Shown in pieces: positions 1 through 9,674 of a stretch of 64,000 bases of DNA. The stretch is from the NCBI GenBank assembly GCA_949987705.1, contig OX465281.1, positions 28,566,942 to 28,630,941 of the forward strand, in the 5' to 3' direction. The DNA comes from Thereva unica. Taxonomy: Eukaryota > Arthropoda > Insecta > Diptera > Therevidae. A program made the translations under genes and the position numbers. Each line of letters begins with the position of its first letter. The first letter of the stretch is position 1. The notes under the pieces were generated by a model. It made no database searches. It was not told the origin of the DNA and was given only the letters and a program-made list of their open reading frames with translations.

Positions 1-42
1 TATTATAATCCAAATCGATACAAAGCTAAGCTAAAGACTTGA

Positions 43-945
43 ACGACATAAGTGATATTTGCACCTGCACGATATCGCGCGAGCCATAAAAGATATCGAC
101 TAATAGCGTCATCGACTTGGCAGCTCTAGCTTCGAGTGCCAGCACATTTCATCTGGAGCTGAGCAAAAGTAGCTCGCTCCAGAACAAATTCGCTCTAACA
201 TAAAATTGCTCTGATTCAATTTCGCTTGCTCTTCGATTGAATTTTGCTCCCTTCAAGATTCGTTTTGATTAACATTTACACATTTTTGTGATCTGAACAT
301 ATTAATTCTCAGAAAAATTTACAATTTTGCTTTAATTTCTTTGGCATTTGAAATAACTGTACATATCCCGCGTCGACATCTAATGATTATTCTAAACATT
401 TTTCGACCATTAATAATTTTGTTGTATTATTATTATAATTTTTTTTTATTTATTTAATCTTCACAACATAAATAACTTTTTAAATTTTAGAGCACTTTTC
501 AAATCTGTCGATATGATACAGATCTAAAAAGTTGCTCTTTCTGATCTTTGGTAGAGCACTTTTGGGTAAATCGATGACAAAATCTTGGTTTGCTCTTAGA
601 GCGAGTGACAAATCGATGGCACAGCCCTGAGAGGGAGCGTCAAATCGATGATGCAATCTGCTCTAAAAGCACCTTTCGAGCAAAAAGGGCAGCAAATCGA
701 TGACGCTATTAGTTGAGGTGCCATTGGAAGAATATTAACCAAAATATGATCTGAAAAGATTTTCATAAAATTCGGTTGAGCCGTTTTTTTGTTTAAACGA
801 CGTTTGTTATTTTTGTACCTGCACGATACCGCGCGAACCCCAAACTATATCGACAACTTTGAGGTGCCGAAAGAAGAATATTAACGAAAAAAGCCCTGAA
901 AAAATTTCATAACATTCGGTCGGGCCTTTTTTGTTTAAATGGAAA
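43..945. repeat. ~145 bp tandem repeat, two units, first one interrupted
   Basis: A unit that begins near 'cctgcacgat' (position 63 and again near 818) and continues with 'atatcgac', 'ttgaggtgcc' and 'gaagaatattaac' occurs twice. Once the insert at 100-712 is ignored, the first unit is 43-99 plus 713-815 and the second is about 815-945. The similarity is strong and in the same orientation. The second unit shows what the site looked like before the insertion. No ORF or known satellite family is recognised. Confidence 0.7.
100..712. mobile_element. Non-autonomous inverted-repeat element with sub-terminal repeats
   Basis: The ends are a perfect 16 bp inverted repeat: CTAATAGCGTCATCGA at 100-115 and its reverse complement at 697-712. 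Imperfect pairing (TTGGCAGC / GGCAGCAA) extends inward. The inner right half carries four copies of a motif close to AAATCGATG (near 571, 610, 642 and 694). 'gctct'/'agagc' clusters occur throughout. There is no coding capacity. The tandem unit at 815-945 supplies the empty site. No clear target-site duplication is visible, so the superfamily is not assigned. Confidence 0.65.
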
Positions 946-1261
946 AACTTCGGCTAAGTGTCAGAAAGACCTTAAATTGATAAGTTTTGCTAATATCTAA
1001 TAAACTCAATAGAATGAGACCCGTTCTAAACGAAGTGATTTGTAAATTCTGCACAGCGGTAGCGTTCCGACAAAACATCACTTGTCAAAATCCGACAACC
1101 TTTAAAAATCGTGCAAAAAATCGTCTCGTTACACTTTACAAACATCACGAATTTTTCAAACCTTGGATCAGCACTTTTTTGACTGTTTTTTACGCATGAT
1201 ACAGTTTCAAGAAATTCCGGTTCATTCCGGGATTTCCAGTAGTTACCGAAAATTTTTGACA
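946..1261. other. Unassigned AT-rich DNA
   Basis: Only short overlapping ORFs occur and none has recognisable protein character. No repeat, RNA or promoter feature could be supported here. Confidence 0.5.
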
Positions 1262-1676
1262 AGACCTACCCACTGACATATAGAATGGACTGCTCATGAG
1301 GAATTTTTCATGGCACCAATTTGTTCCATAGGCTACAAACCTTTTTTCACTCCATGTAAACACCGGAATCACTTTTGAAATTTACATTTTTTTAAATACG
1401 TACTTAAAACATTAAAACAACACAAATATTTTGTTTAAAAAAATTAATAAACACTATTTTCACTTTTTCACCTTTTAAAATGCCTTTTTTTCATTAATTT
1501 GCAAATTTTATGTGTATCTGATTTAAGTTCTTAACGCCTGTTTTAGCAACTTCTTCTTCTGCTTCTGTCAGTTTGGGGGCTTATGGATGAGCGAGTCGAC
1601 TATACCTTTTTGGTGCCATCGGTTTGTATGGGAAAATTTGCTGATGAGCAGTCCATTATTATATGTCAGTGGACCT
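1262..1676. repeat. Inverted repeat pair, probable foldback-type element
   Basis: A segment containing 'ccactgacatata', 'atggactgctcat' and 'ggcacca' at 1264-1320 is repeated as its reverse complement at about 1605-1676. The arms are ~60-70 bp with small indels and the spacer is ~290 bp. This suggests a decayed inverted-repeat transposon whose outer ends I cannot fix. The short ORFs at 1583-1826 are shadows of the right arm. Confidence 0.5.
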
Positions 1677-2170
1677 ACCGGAAAGCTTTGCAGTTTCCAA
1701 ATGAATTCATTCTCTTCCCAGTTTGTCAGCGGCGCTTCAACACGCTCAATACGAGTTCGCTTTAGTGTAGCAAACGAAGTACGAAGGAAATGTTTGTTTT
1801 CTAACGTCCGAGAAATTAGCAATTAGCAAAAAAAAGCACGAAAGGAGACAAAACTCCAAAATGGCTGAAAATTGGTACACAGCTTCCTTGTGAAACAATT
1901 TCTGAATCTAAAAAAAAAAAATAAAACAAGGCCGCCGGAGATATCGCGGTTTTCCCGAGTTTTTCATGTATCTCGGTTTCTATGGGTCATACAACCCCGT
2001 GCGAGGTCCTAAAATTTGCCAATGAAATTCTCTACAACTTTAGTTCTTACAAAAAAGTTGACCCAAATAACCCTTTGAAAGTTTTCGAAAATCACTTTCT
2101 GACCAAAATTTCACCCAACGTTATTGCCTTCAAAAAATTCTCGTGTCATTTTTTCGAAAACTCAATCAAC
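1677..2170. other. Unassigned AT-rich DNA
   Basis: No gene is recognised. The 93-codon ORF starting at 1982 has low-complexity composition and runs into the palindrome to its right, so it is probably spurious. Confidence 0.4.
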
Positions 2171-2402
2171 CCTTTCGAAGTTATTCAAGGTCACAATTTG
2201 CAAAAATCACTTTTTGCCCAAAAAAGCACTCAAAGCACTTTTTTCGAAAATTGCATTTTGTAGGCAAAACATTTTTTTCATCTACTTATACCAAATATTA
2301 TTGCCTACACAATACAATTTTCGAAAAAAAAAAAAAGTTTTTGAGTGCTTTTTTGGCCAAAAAGTGATTTTTGCAAATTGTGACCTTGAATAATTTCGAA
2401 AA
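2171..2402. mobile_element. ~230 bp foldback (MITE-like) element
   Basis: The left arm (from 'ttcgaagttattcaaggtca' at 2174) and the right arm ending near 2400 are reverse complements over ~70-90 bp. The arms include the matched strings 'gcaaaaatcactttttg' / 'caaaaagtgatttttgc'. The centre near 2270-2320 is AT-rich. It abuts the TIR element starting at 2403. No coding content. Confidence 0.6.
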
Positions 2403-4440
2403 GGGTCATCCATTAATTACGTGAGGGGGAGGGGGTCTAGCCGAATCTCACCCAATCTCACGTGGAGGAGAGGGGGGTCTCTGCAAATATCACGTAATTT
2501 TTTTTTAAAGAAACCGTGTAAAATTGCGAGTAAATTGGGTTAAATTAAGTAAAACATGTTTCTCCACTAGAGACCCCCATTCTCTGGCCTGCCAGACCAG
2601 GTCGGCCGGCACGACTAAGCTTCACTCAGTCTAACTGAGGGATGATACTTCAGGTATCCGCCTGACAGTGAAGTGAAGTCATGATTCCCTACAGACACAC
2701 AGGCGGTTATTAACTAAAGTGCAGAAATGTTCATGGCCTCAACGAAAACTTCAAGGTGGCTCTAGAGCAGTGATTCCCAAAGTGGATTTCGCGGAACCTT
2801 ACGGTTCCACGAAAAATTTTTAGGGTTCCGTGTCACCAGCGCCGAAGCGCAAATACATTCGCAGACTCACAAGCGCTGCGCCAGCCGTTTAACGCGTTCT
2901 TGCTAATCAGAAAGTGCGAGTGGCTCTTCTTCCTTGAAATTTGATCTACGTCACGGCGCGTAACATTTTGGCCGCCATTCCATATTCTCATGTCGAGGGG
3001 GTTGTGAAGAAAATGGTAATCCGCCCTCTTGAGATGGCCGCCATGGGCCAAACGATATATTGAGTATACTATATTGCTTATGATGTTCTACTAGTCATAC
3101 CCTTTCATTTGATACCCATGTCGAAGGGTTTGTGAAGAATATTTCAATCCGCCCTCCTGAGACTGCCGCCATGAATCTAAGGGTATATTGAGTATACCAC
3201 ATTGCATTGTCATCGGAGCTAAAGCTGTATGCAAAATTTCAGCATGATAGGATATGCGGAAGTATTTGAAAAATCGATTGCAAAATTTGTTCCGTGAAGA
3301 AAACAGTAATCCGTCCTCTTGAGACGGCCGCCATGGATGTAACGGTATAATGAGTATACCATATTGTCATCGGAGCTGAAGTTGTGTGCAAAATTTCAGG
3401 GTGATCGGGTAACCGGAAGTATTCAAAAAATCGATTGCAAGATATGTACCGGACAAACAGACAGACAAGAAAGCGAGCTAATAAAAACATTTTAAAATAT
3501 ATTAAAGGATAAATATATACGATATTATTTTATTTTTTCATCGTTGGGTTCCGCCAAATTTTATATACATTGTAGAAAGGTTCCGTACGAAATAAAGTTT
3601 GGGAACCACTGCTCTAGAGTCACGTCGTGAGCGCCCGCGAACAAACGCGAACGCGAGTGTGAATGGTTTTCACGCCTAGCTCATGCCTTGCTTTCCGTTC
3701 CGAGTGGATACGGCGTGATTTCTTGCGGTCAATTTACGGCTCGTGAGTGAATAAAAGTTCAGATCTTCCGGCACGAACTAACGATAAATGCGATTTTTGT
3801 TAGCTTTCTTGAACTGCAGGCCCCATACAGTTGGCGGCCGATGAATGTATGGTGATACTTGGCCTGAAGGCGAAAACTTTCAGGCAACGGCCTGCCGGCG
3901 ACCTGTGTAAATTGGGGCCTTAAGATATGGGTAAATCCAACACAAAAATTTTTACTCGATTGTTTAGCCTCCACCGACTAGCCAAACGCGCGACTCGAAT
4001 GCTGCAGAGTACGAGCCAAGAAACACTGACCCGCGAAAAGGCCCATAAAATTTAGAACTACAAGAAGGCACCGTAAGTAATGAAATGCTTGTTGAGTGAG
4101 TGCTTACGTTTTGGTAGTTGTGTGTCCACTACAAGCGGAAAAGCGAGTGGAATAGAGGAGGGCAAGGAGTCCAAATTATCAATTATCTCTTTCACTCCGA
4201 ATTCTAAGCAGCTGACAACATTTCATCTTAATGTAAACATAGCAGATATAATTTGCAGATGATGATGCAGATTTCACTACGGTCACGTTACGGATTTTAT
4301 AGGCGAGAGCCTTCCCTGCAATTCTATATTGTAAGGAAAAGCCCGCCTTGCTGTCGTTACGACCAAAAATAATAGAGATTTTTTAAAATTTGAAAAATCT
4401 CACGTGAGATTAGGGGAGATGGAGGGGGTCGGGCCCGAAA
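2403..4440 (+). mobile_element. Non-autonomous TIR element, copy 1 (split by hAT)
   Basis: It begins with GGGTCATCCATTAATTACG and is co-linear with 19003-20132 over ~1.1 kb, for example 'gattcccta.agacacaca', 'gagtggatacggcgtga' and 'gtggaatagaggagggca'. The two copies share no long ORF, so this is a non-autonomous DNA element. The right end near 4380-4440 keeps an internal copy of the G-rich sub-terminal motif but lacks the terminus. The right terminus in copy 2 is the reverse complement of this left end (GATCATC / GTCATCC). The superfamily is not determined. The insert at 2768-3611 is a later event. Confidence 0.65.
2768..3611. mobile_element. Non-autonomous hAT element with 8 bp TSD
   Basis: The ends read CAGTGATTCCCAAAGT and the reverse complement of CAGTGGTTCCCAAACTTT, the typical start of hAT TIRs. 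They are flanked by an exact 8 bp duplication, CTCTAGAG, at 2760-2767 and 3612-3619. The 844 bp body has no transposase frame. It contains three diverged copies of a segment with 'aatccgccctcttgaga' and 'ggccgccatg' (near 3018, 3148 and 3310). The TSD is itself a palindrome. The insertion lies inside copy 1 of the TIR element, so it is younger than that copy. Confidence 0.85.
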
Positions 4441-4474
4441 TCTTACCAAATCTCGGGTCTGATGACGGTACGAA

Positions 4475-4541
4475 CGTACCGAGGTGCCAACTTCGACTCG
4501 GATCACTATCTTGTTGGTATGGTGCTCCGAGAGCGCAGTGA
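4475..4541 (+). pseudogene. LINE endonuclease fragment (C-terminal SDH motif)
   Basis: Frame-specific translation gives TVRTYRGANFDSDHYLVGMV. This matches the conserved C-terminal part of APE-type LINE endonucleases, in which the SDH motif carries the catalytic His. It is only ~22 codons long, truncated on both sides and joined directly to the RNase H fragment that follows. It may belong to a different LINE from that fragment. Confidence 0.6.
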
Positions 4542-5240
4542 AGGTATACCAGGCGGAGGTTCTAGCCATACAAGAAGCTGTTCTGCAAATCAACCCGCAA
4601 GGCGATAGAAATCAAATACTGTCTTCTCAGAAAGACAGGCGGCTCTGAAAGCCTTGCGCTCTTGCACAAACCGCTCTAGAACTACCTCTGAATGTTGCAG
4701 ATCTCTTAACAAGATGGCTCAACAGTGTTCAAAACCCTCCTCGAATGGGTGTTGGTCACCGAAATATAGAGGGAAATTGTAAAGCTCACGAACTGGCTAG
4801 GAAAGGCACGACCGCCTCTTCTCTTCAAGGAAACTATAGGGTTGGTATGCCTTGGGCCACTTTTAAACTCCGATACAAACAGCACACAATGCAACAAGCG
4901 AAGAAGCATTGGTGGGATCTTAATAAATGCACCTTGGTCAAACTAACCTGGCTCTCTTCTGATCTCAGGCGAACCCCTTTACTGTTGAGGATCGGGAGAC
5001 AAGACCTCTTAGTTATAGTGGAGACCTACGAGTTTTGCAGAAAATGTAAGAATCCGCACGAGGAGGAGAGTGTACCACTTCTCCTCTGTCACTGCTCAGC
5101 CCTAAGCAAAAGGAGACTAACCACATTCGGTGAACCCATTGTTAACACGCTTGCGGAAATCTCGAAGATTGGGATCCCGCAACTTAGAAGATTCATTACA
5201 TCCTCGAAATTGTTGAGCGAATTGTTTGATCAACTTTAGT
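4541..5240 (+). pseudogene. LINE-D RNase H domain and C-terminus (dead fragment)
   Basis: The segment 4541-4740 encodes a broken RNase H domain ('VYQAEVLAIQEAV', then a frameshifted 'DRQAALKALRS'). An open frame at 4745-5239 (164 codons) continues it from the GHRNIEGNCKA block, which corresponds to the GH-GNE-AD motif of LINE RNase H. It ends with a CCHC-like cluster, CRKCKNPHEE...LLLCHC (residues ~98-117), typical of the C-terminal zinc knuckle of RNase-H-bearing insect LINEs (I/LOA/R1-related). The Asp of the AD motif is replaced (KAHELA). Frameshifts near 4600 and 4735 make it non-functional. A sister copy lies on the minus strand at 7062-8185. Confidence 0.75.
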
Positions 5241-5599
5241 TTTGTGGCGGCAAGAGATTTGCGGCTTGCAAGAGTTTTGTTTCAGATGGATGGACTAAGG
5301 TCCCATGATGGCTTGGTGGCGGGCGATGCTTCTCGTTCCGGAATTTGTTTACAGATAATCGACACCATTCAAATAAGTACTCAGCGTCTGCCGTGTAGGG
5401 AAACGCCCCGTTCAGGTGAGTGGCGGTGCAATAGTTCTTACGATCTCCAGTACCCTTCCCCGGCCAGTCAGCCTTACTGGTGAGGCCCAGGGTACCACTT
5501 TACTCGTTTTCTGGTGGATTGGTTTTGGATTTTTCTGTCTAATTTTTTGTTGGAATGGCTTGGCTTCCAACCCCAGATCCTCAGAACACAACAGCTTGA
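5241..5599 (+). other. Probable LINE-D 3' UTR
   Basis: This directly follows the stop of the LINE-D frame and has no coding features. It is probably the 3' untranslated part of the same element, ending where the deleted palindrome begins. No poly-A tail is visible. Confidence 0.35.
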
Positions 5600-5819
5600 C
5601 AACGGTTTAGCCGTTAGGGCGTTTTGAAGCTTTTTTTGCTAGAGGTTTACATATCACCCTGCAGAATACTCCCACCTATCTAAAACTGTAAAAATCAAGG
5701 TTCTAACCCACCAACTAGGTTCTAGCTTACCCTAGCGGCTAAAGCGTCATGATTTTTTGTTCGTCCATCCAAAAGCTGTCCAAAGCCGACCGCTTTGTTA
5801 CTTTATGTGATACACCCTG
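5600..5819. mobile_element. Internally deleted copy of the giant palindromic MITE
   Basis: 5600-5660 matches the left arm of the 59707-60695 element ('acggtttagccg', 'agggcgttttgaagc', 'tttacatatcaccctg'). 5735-5819 matches its right arm ('ccctagcggctaaa', 'gattttttgttcgtc', 'ccgctttgt', 'acaccctg'), followed by TA. The left ~95 bp terminus and most of the centre are gone. Confidence 0.75.
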
Positions 5820-6870
5820 TATTACAGAACGAGGAAATTGCTTCACTTTCGAATCTCCAAGTCAAACAGCATTCGTCATAGTAGTATAAAATGCATAACG
5901 TTCTCAAAGTGCACTTCGTGTCATAATCAAAAACTCACGACTATCGACAGTATAGACCCGCAAGTCTCCCTTTTTATGTCTGGTGTATAATATATGAAAA
6001 AAGAGCAAACACACCTTCCCCCCCCCCCTGATAACCACCAATCTATCAAAAATCTGAAATTACCTCCATGTCACTACACACAAACAATGTCTATTTACTT
6101 CGTCAATGCTTCGATATTACTTTCAATCTCTAAAAATAAACTCCCCATTTTCGAAAACTCCCACGGATTTTCATTATTAATAGAACCAAATTTGGACTGT
6201 GTCGTACCAACAAAAAAAAAAGAAAAAAAGTAAAGTAGTAATAACGTAAATGTATTTCATAACTAAATGAATGAAAAAGGTGGCAATGTCTTCACAAGAG
6301 TAATGTTGCGTGCAAGATATATGAGGAGGAGCAGGTTGTACCTACCCAGCATTTTTCGATCCAGCACAGTTTTTATGTATATGTGTGAAAGCAGTTCAGG
6401 TTGCCACCCTTATTTCGTCCTTCTAAAATTACACTCGAAATAGCTTGAACCTACCTGGTACACCACCCCCACCCAAACTCTCTAAATCCTACGCATTGAC
6501 ATACCATTTGTATAGGGAAATATGAAAATGAGCTTTACGGTGACAAAGCTCTCTTCTATGGTGGAAAAAAACGTAGAGGGAGTAGAGGAATAAGGGTGAA
6601 AAAAATGGAATTTGCACCAACCCCCGCCTACATTTTTGACGTGAAGTAATTTTTAATAGGAGAACTTTGAAAGGACTAAAAGTAGATTTTCTTTTATTGT
6701 GTAAAAAGTGGTGTGGAATAGCAAGGATGTGTGATATCGATAAATGTTTTTTTTAAAGTGGCACAAGGACGTTTTAAGGTCAATCCTTGGGGCAATTGAT
6801 AGGTGATAGGTTTTCATTTAAATAGTAGATTTTTCTACAAAGGGGCCGGCTTTAGGTACGGGTAAAAATA
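5820..6870. other. Unassigned non-coding DNA
   Basis: No conserved ORF, RNA or repeat is recognised. There is a C-run near 6019 and AT-rich patches. The 79-codon ORF at 5994 is not protein-like. Confidence 0.5.
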
Positions 6871-6876
6871 AAAGAC

Positions 6877-7045
6877 GGCCTTACAGTGGGCGAACACAGG
6901 CCGCTTGGGTGCACAAATGGGCCCAAGACGGCCAAACTTAACTAAAATATTTAAATGGCCGAGTACTGAGCTGTACACACGGGCATACGACGGCAAATTT
7001 CAACCAAAAAAAGATTCTTCACCAAATGTATTGTTTTGAATGGAA
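6877..7045 (+). mobile_element. GGCCTTAC-type MITE, partial copy 1
   Basis: It starts GGCCTTACAGTGGGCGAACA and is co-linear with the reverse complement of 39280-39482, for example 'tttaaatggcc', 'cgggcatacga', 'ggcaaatt' and 'caccaaatgt'. Related ends flank 28296-28497. It has no ORF and only one terminus is present. Confidence 0.6.
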
Positions 7046-7061
7046 TCTTGATAATTTTCGC

Positions 7062-8185
7062 TATGTGCGAGGAGGGTCCTGAACTTGTTAAGAAAGAGAT
7101 TTGCAACATTCAGAGGTAGCTCTTGAGCTATTTGTGCGAGAGCGCAAGGCTTTCAGAGGCCCCTGTCAGCCTGTCAGCCTGTCAGCCTGTCAGCCTGTCA
7201 ACCTGTCAGCCTGTCAGCCTGTCAGCCTGTCAGCCTGTCAACCTGTCAGCCTGTCAGCCTGTCTGCCTGTCAGCCTGTCAGCCTGTCAGCCTGTCAGCCT
7301 GTCAGCCTGTCAGCCTGTCAACCTGTCAGCCTGTCTGCCTGTCAGCCTGTCAACCTGTCAGCCTGTCAGCCTGTCTGCCTGTCAGCCTGTCAGCCTGTCA
7401 GCCTGTCTGCCTGTCAGCCTGTCAGCCTGTCAGCCTGTCAGCCTATCAGCCTGTCAGCCTGTCAACCTGTCAACCTGTCAGCCTGTCAACCTGTCAGCCT
7501 GTCAGCCTGTTAGCCTGTCAACCTGTCAGCCTATCAACCTGTCAGCCTGTCAGCCTGTCAACCTGTCAGCCTGTTAGCCTGTCAACCTGTCAGCCTGTTA
7601 GCCTGTCAGCCTGTCAGCCTGTCGGCCTGTCAGCCTGTCAGCCTGTCTGTCAGCCTGTCAGCCTGTCGGCCTGTCAGAAGATGTAGACAGTCCGATTTCT
7701 ATCGCTTTGCTGGTTGATTTGCAGAACAGCCTCTTGTATGGCTAGAGCTTCCGCCTGGTATACACTGCAGTGATCGCGTAGTCGGAACGATACTTCAATC
7801 CCAAGCTCTGGGGAAAAGACTCTTTCTCCCACTCGACCCTAGAGCTTAAATCCATCGGTAAAGAAGTTTATGGCACCCTGAAAACTGTGTAGTCTAATTC
7901 TCCATTCACGAGTTAAAGGGATGTGCACTCCGTAGTTCCTCGTGAAGGCATGATATAATTAAGGATGCGCTGCAGTTTTGCCTACACTATGCTGTCAGGG
8001 CCTGGTGATTTATAGGGTTTTTGCTCTACTTATGATAGATTTGACTAGCTGTGGTGAGGCTGAAGGGTTTATCGTGATAGCTGTTTCAGCCGTAGTATTA
8101 CTCGGGAAGTAGGTGTCCATAAGTAGTTTAAGGGATACTCTGCTTGAGTCAGTCCAATTGCCGTTTTCTTTGCGTGAATAGGTGC
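7062..8185 (-). mobile_element. LINE-D copy 2: RT and RNase H remnants split by a minisatellite
   Basis: On the minus strand from ~8185 one reads a LINE region upstream of and entering the RT domain ('LMDTYFPSNTTAETA', then after a frameshift 'YKSPGPDSIV'). A large internal deletion then jumps to the RNase H start ('REWRIRLHSFQGAINFFTDG') and 'VYQAEALAIQEAVLQIN'. The latter is nearly the same protein as the LINE-D copy at 4541. RNase H resumes after the repeat array with the equivalent of 'AALKALRS'. Frameshifts, stops and the array mean it cannot be functional. It lies head-to-head with the plus-strand copy at 4.5-5.2 kb. Confidence 0.75.
7162..7677. repeat. (CAGCCTGT)n minisatellite, ~64 units
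   Basis: About 516 bp consists of the 8-mer CAGCCTGT with few variants (CAACCTGT, CTGCCTGT, TAGCCTGT, CGGCCTGT) and one register slip near 7645. The unit lacks stops in the plus frames, which produces long artificial ORFs of repeating SLSACQPV. These should not be annotated as genes. On both sides the sequence is LINE-D RNase H on the minus strand. The unit matches the GACAGGC string at this exact point in the sister copy (near 4638), so the array appears to have expanded in situ. Confidence 0.9.
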
Positions 8186-8447
8186 GAATGGTACACTTGC
8201 ACAGGGCGCAGTTTGTCGGGGGCGCAATTTCAGATTTTAAAAAATGTATAACGTTGAAAAAACACACTTGATACACCGGTCTCAGTTCAATAAAGTTCCA
8301 TTCAATCCATATAAGTGGCTTCACCAGCTGGCATGTTCAGTTCATGCTTGAAATTGTGGCTCCTTTTTCGCCAAAAGTTAGAAATGCAAAAGCTCACTGG
8401 AATATGATATTACATTACTCTCTTTTGAGCGAGCTTTTACGATCAAG
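8186..8447. repeat. Short dispersed repeat plus unassigned DNA
   Basis: 8188-8250 ('ggtgcgaatggtacacttgc', 'gggcgca', 'gcgcaatttcaga') resembles 59267-59330 in the same orientation. The rest shows no feature up to the (CAT)n tail of LINE-B. Confidence 0.4.
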
Positions 8448-9674
8448 CTTCATCATCATCATTGCGCTCCTTTAATCCCTCATGGGACATGGGGCGGAAA
8501 CAGTTGCCCTCCAGCGGACTCTGTTTTGCGCGACAGCTCTCAGCTCCGACCAGGATCTCCCAGTTGTTGCGGTTTCTGCTAGTAGGGTTCTCCTCCACGT
8601 TGTTCTAGGTCTTCCGACTCGACGGGATCCTTTCGGATTCCAGTCAAGGGCCTGTTTGGCTAGATTTTCGTTTTCGCGTCGCAAGGTGTGGCCAACCCAA
8701 TTCCATTTCCTTCGCCTGATTTGGTCGTCTATCCTTTCTTGGCCGGCACGGCGCCATAGTTCTTCGTTTGAAATTCTATCCTGCCAGCGGATTTTTAGGA
8801 TACGACGAAGGCATCTGTTGATGAAGACTTGTAGGCGCCCTGTGATGAATTGGATGACTTTCCATGTTTCGCAAACGTACAAAAGAACTGCCTTAACGTT
8901 GGAGTTAAACAGCCGGAATTTGGTGTTAGTGGAGATCTCCGTTGATCTCCATATGCGGAACAGGCATGCATATGCGCCTCGTGTTTTATTTATTCTGGAA
9001 CTGACATCTTCTTCTGCACCGCCATTTTCGGTAATAATACTACCGAGGTAGCAGAATCTATCGACCAGTTCCACGTCACGGTTATTCAGCGCAGTCCGTT
9101 CAATGGTGTTTGCATTTATCCGCATTTCTTTAGTTTTAGTTGGATTTAGCCTTAAGCCTGCTGGACTACTTTCTGTTGCCAAATTGTTTAACATGTTTTT
9201 GAGGTCCTGGTGTCTGTGGGCCACCAGACAGATATCATCTGCGTAGTCGAGATCCTTAAGGCGGTCTACCAAACCCCATTGTATGCCGCCTGTTCTATTA
9301 TCTAGAGCGCCGACAAGAATGTCATTTATTACTATAAGAAATAGTAAAGGCGAAAGTAGGCATCCTTGTCGTACTCCTGAGCTCACCTCGAAGCTGTCGG
9401 ATAATTTTCCATTATGGAGAACTCTGCATTTGGAATTGTTATATAGGGCTTTTATCAATTCTATTATTTTATCAGGCAGTCCACGTCGCCGTAGTGCCTG
9501 CCATATAAAGCTCCTATTGACCGAGTCGAACGCTTTCTCATAATCTACGAAAGCAAGGTAAAGGGGGGATCGGAATTCAGTAGACTGCTCCACTATTATT
9601 CTCAAGGTGTTAATATGATCAATACAGGAGCGGCCCTTCCTGAATCCGGCCTGCTGCCTCCTAAGCGTTCGGTC
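8448..9674 (-). pseudogene. LINE-B (RTE-like) reverse transcriptase, C-terminal part
   Basis: A minus-strand frame of ~418 codons (8472-9728) holds the second half of an RTE-like reverse transcriptase. Visible motifs are QAGFRKGRSCIDH, motif A VDYEKAFDSVNR, motif B GVRQGCLLSP, motif C YADD, and the long C-terminal block ELWRRAGQERIDDQIRRRKW...VGRPRTTWRR...PCPMRD. After the stop comes (ATG)n at 8450-8464, the kind of short microsatellite tail seen on RTE elements. The first ~18 codons of the open frame are read from the inserted LINE-C tail. All catalytic RT residues are present here, but the gene is split at 9674/11139 and its N-terminal part has stops. Confidence 0.85.

Noticed and set aside
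7101..7686. 158- and 187-codon plus-strand ORFs of repeating SLSACQPV
   Set aside because: They are the 8 bp minisatellite read in stop-free frames; not a protein gene.
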